DNA from: DASYHS01 sp035998295
Lineage (GTDB): Bacteria > Pseudomonadota > Alphaproteobacteria > Azospirillales > Azospirillaceae
Assembly: GCF_035998295.1 (NCBI RefSeq)
Contig: NZ_DASYHS010000279.1
Span: 1 to 64,000 of the forward strand
Direction of reading: 5' to 3'
Length of the DNA: 64,000 nt
The translations under genes were made by a program, and so were the position numbers. The notes under the pieces were generated by a model. It was not told where the DNA came from. It did no database searches and worked only from the letters and a program-made list of their open reading frames with translations. The first letter of the stretch is position 1. Each line of letters opens with the position of its first letter. Shown here one piece after another: positions 53,609-61,118 of the stretch.

Positions 53609-55362
53609 GCCCGCAGCTCCTCCAGCGGCTTGACGCCCATCACTTCGAGGCCCGACGCGATGACCAGCGCCACGGCCTTCACGAGGGCCAGGCGCGCGCG
53701 CGTCAGCTCGGGCTCGCCCTCGACCAGGAAGCGCATCGACGCGTCGTCGCGGCCGCGGTTCCACAGCGCGTGGAAGGCCGCCGCGAGGTCCTGGAGGTAG
53801 AAGGCGATCCGGTGCGGCTCGTGCGCCTCGGCCGCGCCCTCGACGACCCGGGGCCAGTTCGCCATCGCGCGGACCAGCGCCAGCTCGTCCGGCTCGGCCA
53901 GGCGGTCGAGCGGCGCGCCGGCCAGCCCCGGCCCGGTGAGGTCGGCGGCCGGATCGGCCTCGGCCGCGTTGCGCAGCACCGAGCAGCAGCGCGCATGCGC
54001 GTACTGGACGTAGAAGACGGGGTTGTCCTTGGACTGCTCCGTCACTTTGGCGTAGTCGAACTCCAGCGTCTGGTCGCTGCGCCGGGTCAGCATGATGAAG
54101 CGGATCACGTCGCGCCCGACCGCGTCGACGACGTCGCGCAGGGTGACGAAGGTGCCGGCCCGCTTCGACATCTTCACGGGCTGGCCCTTGTCCATGAGGT
54201 GGACGAGCTGGCACAGCAGCACGTCGAGCGCGCCCTCGCGTGCCGTGACCGCCTGGGTCGCGGCCACCATCCGCTTGACGTAGCCGCCATGGTCGGCGCC
54301 CAGCACGTCGACCAGCAGCGGCGTGCCGCGGCGGAACTTGTCGTAGTGATAGGCGATGTCGTTGGCGAAATAGGTCCAGGACCCGTCCGACTTCTTGAGC
54401 GGCCGGTCGACGTCGTCGCCGAACTCGCTCGATCGGAACAGCGTCTGCGGGCGCGGTTCCCACTCCTCGGGCTTCTTGCCCTTGGGCGGCTCCAGCACGC
54501 CGACATAGACCAGCCCCTGCCGCTCCAGCGCGTCGAGCGCGGCCTCGACCGCCCCCGACGCGACCAGCGCGCGTTCCGAGGAGAAGACCTGCTCGCCGAC
54601 GCCCAGCGCCTTCAGGTCGCCGCGGATGCCGGCCATGATCTCGTCGATGGCGAAGTCGCGCACCGCCGGGAACCATTCCTCCTCGGGAACGCCCACCCAT
54701 TTCCGGCCGTCGCGCCGGGCCAGCGCCTCGCCGACGTCCTTCAGGTACTCGCCCGGATACATTCCCGGCGGGATCTCGCCGACGTCCTCGCCCAGCGCCT
54801 CGCGGTAGCGCAGATGGGCCGAGCGGGCCAGGGTCTGCACCTGCGCGCCGGCGTCGTTGATGTAGTATTCGCGCGTGACCGCGTAGCCCGCCTTCTCCAG
54901 CAGGTTGGCCAGCACGTCGCCGACCACGGCACCCCGGGCATGGGCGGCGTGCAGCGGCCCGGTGGGGTTGGCCGACACGTATTCGACGTTGACCCCCCGC
55001 CCGGCGCCGACCGTGCTCGCCCCGTAGGCGGTGCCCGCGGCCAGGATGTCGCCGACGCGCGCGCGCCAGTAGGCGTCCGTCAGCCGCAGGTTCACGAAGC
55101 CGGGCCCCGCGATCTCGACCGAGGCGACGTGCGGGTGCTCCTTCAGGCGCGCGGCCAGCAGCTCGGCGATGTCGCGCGGCTTGCGCCCGGCCTGCTTGGC
55201 GAGCACGAGGGCCGCGTTGGTGGACAGGTCGCCGTGCGCGGCCTCGCGCGGGGGCTCGACGGTCACCTTCGCCGCGTCCAGGCCTCGCGGAAGGGCCCCG
55301 GATTCGGCGAGGTCGCCGAGGATGGCGCTGAGGTCTTGGGCGAAGGCGTTGAACAGGTTCAT
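53605..55362 (-). CDS. argS: Arginyl-tRNA synthetase
   Basis: 585 residues. The class Ia HIGH-type motif reads S-A-N-P-T-G-P-L-H-A-A-H, a variant with Ala-Ala in the middle. K-M-S-K-R is intact. The DALR anticodon-binding C-terminus ends E-V-M-G-V-K-P-L-E-E-L-R. ATG 55362 gives the usual M-N-L-F start; ATG 55377 is an alternative. First gene of a long minus-strand run. Confidence 0.96.
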   Translation of the reverse strand: MNLFNAFAQDLSAILGDLAESGALPRGLDAAKVTVEPPREAAHGDLSTNAALVLAKQAGRKPRDIAELLAARLKEHPHVASVEIAGPGFVNLRLTDAYWRARVGDILAAGTAYGASTVGAGRGVNVEYVSANPTGPLHAAHARGAVVGDVLANLLEKAGYAVTREYYINDAGAQVQTLARSAHLRYREALGEDVGEIPPGMYPGEYLKDVGEALARRDGRKWVGVPEEEWFPAVRDFAIDEIMAGIRGDLKALGVGEQVFSSERALVASGAVEAALDALERQGLVYVGVLEPPKGKKPEEWEPRPQTLFRSSEFGDDVDRPLKKSDGSWTYFANDIAYHYDKFRRGTPLLVDVLGADHGGYVKRMVAATQAVTAREGALDVLLCQLVHLMDKGQPVKMSKRAGTFVTLRDVVDAVGRDVIRFIMLTRRSDQTLEFDYAKVTEQSKDNPVFYVQYAHARCCSVLRNAAEADPAADLTGPGLAGAPLDRLAEPDELALVRAMANWPRVVEGAAEAHEPHRIAFYLQDLAAAFHALWNRGRDDASMRFLVEGEPELTRARLALVKAVALVIASGLEVMGVKPLEELRA

Positions 55363-55570
55363 TCGATCGTCGTCCATGTCGTACGGCCGGCGTCGCACGC
55401 TCGTGTCGCACGGCCGGCGGTCGCGCGGCTAGATGCGCCGATTCGCGTCCGAGCGCAAGCCCCGACGCCCGGCCTCGCTGCAACCTGCAACGCAACCCTT
55501 TGACCGGGCCGGAGGGTGAGCCTACATATGGGAGAGCGACAGTTCCATTTTTGTGATCGAGGAGCCGGAC

Positions 55571-55948
55571 ATGGCGGATACGGCGATGGCGGGGGGCACG
55601 GCCCCGAACCCCACTCCGGGACGCGTCCTTTCCCTGAGCGAGAGCGCCGCGCGGCGGGTCGCGGCACTCCGGCGGATGGAGGGGGACGAGACGCTGATGC
55701 TGCGCATCTCGGTGTCCGGCGGCGGCTGCTCCGGCTTCCAGTACGGCTTCAGCTTCGACAACCTGCGCAACGACGACGACTACGTGTTCGAGCGCGACGG
55801 CGTCCAGGTCGTGGTCGACGACGTCTCCCTCGACCTGCTGGCCGGGGCCGAGATCGACTTCGTCGAGGACCTGATGGGCGCCGCCTTCCAGATCCGCAAC
55901 CCCAACGCCAGCTCGTCCTGCGGCTGCGGTTCCAGCTTCGCCGTTTGA
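55571..55948 (+). CDS. erpA: Iron-sulfur cluster insertion protein ErpA/IscA
   Basis: 125 residues. A-type carrier with the three conserved cysteines C53 (G-G-C-S-G-F), C117 and C119 (S-S-C-G-C-G). Delivers Fe-S clusters to apo-enzymes. ATG at 55571 preceded by GAGGAG at six bases. Divergent from argS; a strong terminator follows. Confidence 0.94.
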   Translation: MADTAMAGGTAPNPTPGRVLSLSESAARRVAALRRMEGDETLMLRISVSGGGCSGFQYGFSFDNLRNDDDYVFERDGVQVVVDDVSLDLLAGAEIDFVEDLMGAAFQIRNPNASSSCGCGSSFAV

Positions 55949-55976
55949 TCCCGCCCGCACGCTGATCTATCAAGGA

Positions 55977-56000
55977 GGGCCCGCGCCGCGGGCCCTTTTT
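55977..56000 (+). terminator. Intrinsic terminator after erpA
   Basis: GC-only 8-bp stem (55977-55984 with 55988-55995), 3-base loop, then five T residues at 55996-56000. Located 28 bases after the erpA stop and just before xthA. Confidence 0.9.
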
Positions 56001-56017
56001 CATTGCCGGACCGCCCG

Positions 56018-56803
56018 ATGACCAGAATCGCCACCTGGAACGTGAACTCCGTCAAGGCGCGCCTCGCCAACGTGACCGGGTGGATAGCCGAGACGCGGCC
56101 CGAGATCGTCCTGCTCCAGGAGATCAAGTGCGAGACGGACGCCTTCCCGAGGGCGGCGTTCGAGGAGCTCGGCTACCACGCCGCCGTCGTCGGGCAGAAG
56201 AGCTACAACGGCGTGGCGCTGCTCTCGACCCTCCCGGTCTCCGACGTCCTCGACCGGCTGCCCGGCGAGCCGGAGGACCCGCAGGCCCGCTACGTCGAGG
56301 CGACCGTCGGCGGCCTGCGCGTCGCCTCGCTCTACCTGCCCAACGGCAATCCCGTCGGCACCGAGAAATACCCCTACAAGCTGCGCTGGATGGACCGCCT
56401 GCACGAGCGCGCCCGCGCCCTGCTGGCCGAGGAGGTCCCCTTCGTCCTGGGCGGCGACTACAACGTGATCCCCGCGCCGGAAGACGTGTACGACCCGGTC
56501 GGCTGGACGGAGGACGCGCTGTTCCGCCTGGACACGCGCCGGCAGTTCCGCAAGCTCCTCAATCTCGGCCTGACCGAGGCGTTCCGCGCCCTGCACCCGC
56601 AGGAGCGGCACGCCTACACGTTCTGGGACTACCAGGCCGGGGCGTGGCCGCGCGACAACGGGCTGCGCATCGACCATTTCCTGCTGTCGCCCGGCGCCGC
56701 CGACCGGCTCGTCTCCTGCACGATCGACCGCGGCCCGCGTGGCCGGGAGAAGGCGTCCGACCACACCCCCGTCATCGTCGAGCTGGCCGACCCGGTATCT
56801 TAA
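56018..56803 (+). CDS. xthA: Exodeoxyribonuclease III
   Basis: 261 residues, EEP-fold AP endonuclease. I-A-T-W-N-V-N-S-V-K-A-R, L-Q-E-I-K, G-G-D-Y-N-V and S-D-H-T-P-V are the catalytic motifs. ATG 56018. It ends with a 4-base tail-to-tail overlap with the DUF1330 gene. Confidence 0.95.
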   Translation: MTRIATWNVNSVKARLANVTGWIAETRPEIVLLQEIKCETDAFPRAAFEELGYHAAVVGQKSYNGVALLSTLPVSDVLDRLPGEPEDPQARYVEATVGGLRVASLYLPNGNPVGTEKYPYKLRWMDRLHERARALLAEEVPFVLGGDYNVIPAPEDVYDPVGWTEDALFRLDTRRQFRKLLNLGLTEAFRALHPQERHAYTFWDYQAGAWPRDNGLRIDHFLLSPGAADRLVSCTIDRGPRGREKASDHTPVIVELADPVS

Positions 56804-57108
56804 CCTCCGGGCTGCGGGCCGTCGTAGCCCTCGACGATCGCCAGGTCCACGACCGCCTTGCCCTGCCTGAGGGCCATCGCCTCCGCGTATTCGGGCGACC
56901 GGTAGCAGTCGAGCGCCGCGGCGTAGCTCGGGAACTCGATGACGACCACGCGCGGGCGCGCGCTGCCTTCCGGGTTCTCGCAGGCACCGCCGCGCGCCAG
57001 GAAGCGCGCGCCGTATTTGGCGAAGGCCTTCGCGTTCGCCGCGACATAGGCCTTGTACCCCTCCGGATCGCTCACCTCGCCGAACGCGACCCAATACCCC
57101 TTGGCCAT
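56800..57108 (-). CDS. DUF1330 family protein
   Basis: 102 residues, dimeric alpha/beta-barrel-like family. M-A-K-G-Y-W-V-A and R-V-V-V-I-E-F-P-S-Y-A-A-A-L-D-C-Y-R-S-P-E-Y are typical. Role unknown. Confidence 0.9.
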   Translation of the reverse strand: MAKGYWVAFGEVSDPEGYKAYVAANAKAFAKYGARFLARGGACENPEGSARPRVVVIEFPSYAAALDCYRSPEYAEAMALRQGKAVVDLAIVEGYDGPQPGG

Positions 57109-57237
57109 GAGCGGGCCTCCCACGATGTTTCCCGCCCACCATACGAAAGCGGCAGGCGCGATGCGAGCGCCGCCGTTGCAGTGTACCGCGTCCCGGGTCA
57201 CTATCCGTCTCCCTGCGAATACGGATCGGACGCGACG

Positions 57238-57822
57238 ATGGGCCCGCGCGAGGTGGAGCGCGAAGAGCGCGACAAACGGCAGGAGCACGCCCGCCGCGAG
57301 GTGGTGGCCATGCTGGGCGCGCTGGAGGCCCACGCCCATCAGGCGGTCGAACTGACCCAGGCGGCGCTGCGCGACCCGCGGCCCGGCAACCTCGCCTTCT
57401 GGCGGGCGTTCCGGGCCAAGATCGACGATTTCCGCGCCCTCGTCAGCCTGATCAACCTGCGCCTGCCGGGCCTGGAGGGCGCGCGGGCCGATGCCCTGGG
57501 GCAGGAGTTCCGGCGCCTGGACGCGGCGATGCTGACGCTCTACGTCCGCACGGCCGGCGTCCATTTCCGCGCGATGCTCGACCGCGCGGTCCTGCCGCTG
57601 GTGGCGCACGACGTCCTGCGCCCGGAACTGGCGCTTCTGGACGAGGCGCTGGCGCGGCTGGCTGGCGGCGAGGAGGCGAGCCCGCGCCTGGCCGCCTCGG
57701 CGACCGCCGCCCGCGCCGACCTGGAGGAGGTGCTGCGCCGCGTCCCGGCCCTGCCCGACTTCGACGAGCCCGATGCTCCCGCCGACCCGCCGCGGCTCGC
57801 GGCCCGCGACGGGCTTCAGTAG
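57238..57822 (+). CDS. Uncharacterised helical protein
   Basis: 194 residues, almost entirely charged alpha-helix, no signal peptide or membrane segment. I do not recognise a family. The codon use is like its neighbours. ATG 57238 is chosen because helical content starts there. It ends in a tandem repeat of CTTCAGTAG. Confidence 0.6.
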   Translation: MGPREVEREERDKRQEHARREVVAMLGALEAHAHQAVELTQAALRDPRPGNLAFWRAFRAKIDDFRALVSLINLRLPGLEGARADALGQEFRRLDAAMLTLYVRTAGVHFRAMLDRAVLPLVAHDVLRPELALLDEALARLAGGEEASPRLAASATAARADLEEVLRRVPALPDFDEPDAPADPPRLAARDGLQ

Positions 57823-57846
57823 GCGGGCTTCAGTAGGCTTCAGTAG
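57814..57846. repeat. Three tandem CTTCAGTAG copies at a gene junction
   Basis: CTTCAGTAG occurs at 57814, 57828 and 57838. The first copy supplies the stop of the upstream gene; the last contains the TGA (minus strand) of the VOC gene. Looks like a recent slippage duplication. Confidence 0.7.
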
Positions 57847-58253
57847 TTCGGCCACAGCCCCGGCGTCGCCAGCTCGATCACGTGCCCGTCGGGGTCGTGG
57901 AAATAGAGGCTGGTGCCGCCCGCCGACCAGTTGACCTCGCTGTAGACGGGCACGCCCTGCTCGCCGAGATGGGCGCGCCAGGCGTCGAGCTCGGCGCCGG
58001 GGATCTTGAACGCCATGTGCAGCCTTCCGCTGCCGTGGTGCCCGGGGACGATCCCGCCCCTGGCGGGGATGTCCTCCTCGGTGGTGCCGTTCTGGAAGAT
58101 CAGCAGCACGCCGTTGCCGCGGGCGTCGAACGCGGTGAGCCTGGGCCCCATGACCATCGCCTCCAGGCCGAGGACGCGGGCGTAGAACGCCGTCGCCCTG
58201 TCCATGTCGGCGACGTAGAGCGCGGTCTCCAGGATGCCGTCGATTCGCGGCAC
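57840..58253 (-). CDS. Glyoxalase/VOC-family dioxygenase-like protein
   Basis: 137 residues, two beta-alpha-beta-beta-beta units. L-Y-V-A-D-M-D-R-A-x-x-F-Y start and the metal-site residues H-M-A-F and H-V-I-E-L are present. Substrate unknown. GTG start at 58253. Confidence 0.88.
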   Translation of the reverse strand: MPRIDGILETALYVADMDRATAFYARVLGLEAMVMGPRLTAFDARGNGVLLIFQNGTTEEDIPARGGIVPGHHGSGRLHMAFKIPGAELDAWRAHLGEQGVPVYSEVNWSAGGTSLYFHDPDGHVIELATPGLWPNY

Positions 58254-58372
58254 GGTCCCCTCCTGTCTTTGCTCGGCCGATATCCGTCCTCAGGCGCAAC
58301 CCATCCCCCGGCCGAAGGTTTCGTTCCCGGCGGGAGGTTGCGTCCCGCCGACCGACACCTTAGACAGAGCAC

Positions 58373-59137
58373 ATGTGCGAACTCCTGGGAATGAGCGCCA
58401 ACACCCCGACGGACATCTGCTTCAGCTTCGCCGGGCTGATGCGCCGCGGCGGCGGCACGGGCCCGCACCGCGACGGCTGGGGCATCGCCTTCTACGACGG
58501 CCGCGGCTGCAGGGCCTTCCACGACCCCTGCCCGTCCGTCCAGTCCGAGATCGCGCATTTCATCCGCGGCTACTCGATCAAGAGCCGGGTCGTCGTGTGC
58601 CACATCCGCAAGGCGAATCGCGGGCGGATCTCGCTGGAGAACACCCATCCCTTCACGCGCGAGCTGTGGGGCCGCAACTGGACCTTCGCCCATAACGGCC
58701 AGCTCCGCGGCATCAAGCGGCGCCCGCTCGACTACTACCGGCCGGTCGGCACCACCGACAGCGAGCACGCCTTCTGCTGGATCCTGGACCGGCTGCGCGC
58801 CCGCTGGCACGACGCGCCCACGATGCCGGCGCTCGCGCGCGAGATCCGCGCGCTGGCCGCCGACCTCGCGGAACTGGGCGTGTTCAACATGCTGCTGACC
58901 GAGGGCCGTGCCCTGTTCTGCCACTGCGGCACGAAGCTGGCCTGGATCACGCGCCGCAGCCCCTTCGGCCCGGCGACCCTGGTGGACGAGGACCTGACCG
59001 TCGACTTCGCGCAGGAGACCACCCCCCACGACGTCGTGACCGTCGTCGCGACCCACCCCCTGACCGCGAACGAGACCTGGACCGTGATGGACCGGAACAG
59101 CTTCGTCGCGTTCCGCGACGGCGAGCCGGTCGGCTGA
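58373..59137 (+). CDS. Class II glutamine amidotransferase (YafJ-like)
   Basis: 254 residues. N-terminal nucleophile Cys2 (M-C-E-L-L-G-M), R-x-D-G-W-G-I-A-F-Y and F-A-H-N-G-Q-L are the Ntn-hydrolase signatures. Acts on glutamine or gamma-glutamyl compounds. Last core gene before tRNA-Ser. Confidence 0.9.
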   Translation: MCELLGMSANTPTDICFSFAGLMRRGGGTGPHRDGWGIAFYDGRGCRAFHDPCPSVQSEIAHFIRGYSIKSRVVVCHIRKANRGRISLENTHPFTRELWGRNWTFAHNGQLRGIKRRPLDYYRPVGTTDSEHAFCWILDRLRARWHDAPTMPALAREIRALAADLAELGVFNMLLTEGRALFCHCGTKLAWITRRSPFGPATLVDEDLTVDFAQETTPHDVVTVVATHPLTANETWTVMDRNSFVAFRDGEPVG

Positions 59138-59205
59138 GCATCGCCATCCCCCTTGGCTGCTAGCCGCGGCCGATGCTACACAACCCCGTGCGATACGCCG
59201 AAGCC

Positions 59206-59295
59206 GGATGGGTGGCCGAGTGGTTTAAGGCAGCGGTCTTGAAAACCGCCGTGGGTGCAAGCCCACCGTGGGTTCGAATCCCACCCCATCCGCCA
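59206..59295 (+). tRNA. tRNA-Ser(UGA)
   Basis: 90 nucleotides including CCA. Acceptor GGATGGG/CCCATCC, anticodon loop C-T-T-G-A-A-A with anticodon TGA, and a long variable arm (CGTGGGTGCAAGCCCACCG) typical of serine tRNAs. The lower-GC island starts directly after it. Confidence 0.96.
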
Positions 59296-59617
59296 TTTCA
59301 CTGCCGCATACCATTAACAGCGCAGACATTCACTCGCCAAGCACGGGCGTTCGCCGCGATCTCCCTATGAGCTAGCTCGATTGCTGCTAGACGGGTTTCC
59401 TCAGGGTCCACCTCAGCAATCCCGCTGTCGCTCCCCTCCAGCGTCTCCTTTCTCCTCATTCTCTGGTAAGTGGCCGGAAAATCATTTTCTCACTAGTACG
59501 TTGGAGCATGGTTCTGTATGTAAAGCCCAGGTAATGCCTCTGACGAGCCCTCACTCCTCGCCATTCGCGTTTACGCGGGCCTCACACTTAAGAAGGCCTC
59601 TCCCCGGATTAAGGATC
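59296..59617. other. Non-coding start of the island after tRNA-Ser
   Basis: About 320 bases with lower GC and no convincing gene. An open frame joins the following gene upstream of 59618, but its composition is poor and no ribosome-binding site supports it. No integrase or tRNA 3'-end duplication is visible. Confidence 0.4.
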
Positions 59618-60628
59618 GTGACCAGCCTCGCCATTCGCCTGAAGGAGCTGGATGAAGACCAGCTGGAGGAGTTCATTGAGCTCTTTGCCGACTGCATCGG
59701 TGCCGGGTATCTCGCGGTCCACAGGATGGGTCAGGCCAATGATAAGGGCCGCGACGTTGTAGGCTTCTTGACACCGGCCAAGCATGAGGGGCCTTGGCAC
59801 CTTTACCAGTGTAAGCGGAAAACCAAAGGCAGCGCTCTCGGGGCCCCGGAAGCGCTCGTCGAACTCGGCAAGCTGTTTTATCACTACATTGAAGGGGCCT
59901 ACCTGACGCTGCCGACCAAGTACGTCTTCGTTGCCCCACGCAACGTCACGGGCCCTTTACGCGACCTGATCCTCAACCCGTCCACCCTTAAGGCAAGGCT
60001 TTTGGCGGATTGGGATACCTACTGCCTGACGGGTATCACCGGGCGCGGCAACGGCAAAACCCCGCTGACGCCGCAGATCAGGGCCGCCATTGAGGCCTAC
60101 GATTTCGGTCAGGTCGATTACCTTCCGGCTACCGGAATCGTGAAGCATTCCGCGGCGGGGCCAGCACTCACCCGCGTTCTCAAGGTGGTGCCCGGCGACG
60201 CTCCAGTTGGGGTCGCACCATCAACTCTACAGGCGGAGGAGATCGAGTACCTCGACCAACTCAGACAGGTGTACGGTGCTGCCCGTGGTACTTCCTTCGT
60301 AACTGTCGAAGCAGTCCTGGCGGATAAGGAGTATGGGCCCGACCTCAGCGACCAACGGACCCGGTTCTTCGAGGCCGCCGTTTTCAAGCGGTTCCATCGG
60401 GATAACACCGATGCCAATGCGCTCGAAGCCTTTCAGCAGGATGTTTACCTTGGGGTAGTAGGCGTCCATCGTCGCAGGCACCCAACAGGGTTTGACCGCC
60501 TCTGCGCCGTGATGGACCATGCCTCGGTGATGGCCGCCGCCATCGGGGGCAAGCTCGCGCGGGTGCCTGTGCGTCAGGGCATGTGCCATCACCTCGCGAA
60601 TGAGGGGACCATGAAGTGGACACCATGA
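59618..60628 (+). CDS. ABC-3C effector: REase-like N-terminus plus ABC-3C C-terminal domain
   Basis: 336 residues from GTG 59618. The N-terminal third carries a restriction-endonuclease-like core: G-R-D46-V-V-G-F, then L-Y-Q64-C-K66, the D...QxK pattern of the PD-(D/E)xK fold. The C-terminus ends with G-M-C-H-H-L-A-N-E-G-T-M-K-W, the signature of the ABC-3C C-terminal domain that couples the effector to the ATPase. It is followed with an ATGA overlap by the middle component. Predicted nuclease effector of an anti-phage or conflict system. The start is uncertain. Confidence 0.75.
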   Translation: MTSLAIRLKELDEDQLEEFIELFADCIGAGYLAVHRMGQANDKGRDVVGFLTPAKHEGPWHLYQCKRKTKGSALGAPEALVELGKLFYHYIEGAYLTLPTKYVFVAPRNVTGPLRDLILNPSTLKARLLADWDTYCLTGITGRGNGKTPLTPQIRAAIEAYDFGQVDYLPATGIVKHSAAGPALTRVLKVVPGDAPVGVAPSTLQAEEIEYLDQLRQVYGAARGTSFVTVEAVLADKEYGPDLSDQRTRFFEAAVFKRFHRDNTDANALEAFQQDVYLGVVGVHRRRHPTGFDRLCAVMDHASVMAAAIGGKLARVPVRQGMCHHLANEGTMKWTP

Positions 60629-61110
60629 GGTTCGACGAGTTCGGCCACCTCTACAACTCGCCCTTGGAGACGGGCATCCGGGCGGTGATCATCCTAGAGC
60701 ACCTGCGTCCGGTAAAGGCGGACCTTGCCGAGATGATTCTGTTCGACCACGTTGTGGTCCATACGGGCGATCACGGCGGCCCGCGGAGCCTTCACACCGC
60801 TCTTCCGGATCGAAAGGGAGAGCTTCTCGTCCGGCGTCGTCTGATAGAGGAAAGTCTGCGGCTGATGCAGCAATGCCACTTAGTGGCCGAGGCTCACGAT
60901 GAGTATGGGATCTCCTACCACGCCACCGATGAGGCCGCAGCCTACATTGAGCTACTTGAGACGCCGTACTCGGAGCACCTAAAGCGCTGCTCGGCCTGGA
61001 TCCGGGACGAGGTGAGGCAATACACGAAGGCTGGCTTCGGAGAGCGGCTACGAGACCAGATCGGCGACTGGGCCGAGGCGTTCGGTGTGGCCGATAGATC
61101 CGCACGGTAA
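60625..61110 (+). CDS. ABC-3C middle component
   Basis: 161 residues. Start segment F-G-H-L-Y-N-S-P-L-E-T-G-I-R-A-V, then H-T-G-D-H-G-G-P-R-S-L-H and K-G-E-L-L-V-R-R-R-L-I-E-E-S-L are the recognisable ABC-3C middle-component motifs. ATG 60625 overlaps the effector stop. It should bridge the effector and the ATPase. Confidence 0.75.
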   Translation: MRFDEFGHLYNSPLETGIRAVIILEHLRPVKADLAEMILFDHVVVHTGDHGGPRSLHTALPDRKGELLVRRRLIEESLRLMQQCHLVAEAHDEYGISYHATDEAAAYIELLETPYSEHLKRCSAWIRDEVRQYTKAGFGERLRDQIGDWAEAFGVADRSAR

Positions 61111-61118
61111 GCCTGATT

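Noticed and set aside
53609..55960. Upstream extension of the SPOR-domain protein frame
   Set aside because: It lies fully over argS in another frame; argS is unambiguous.
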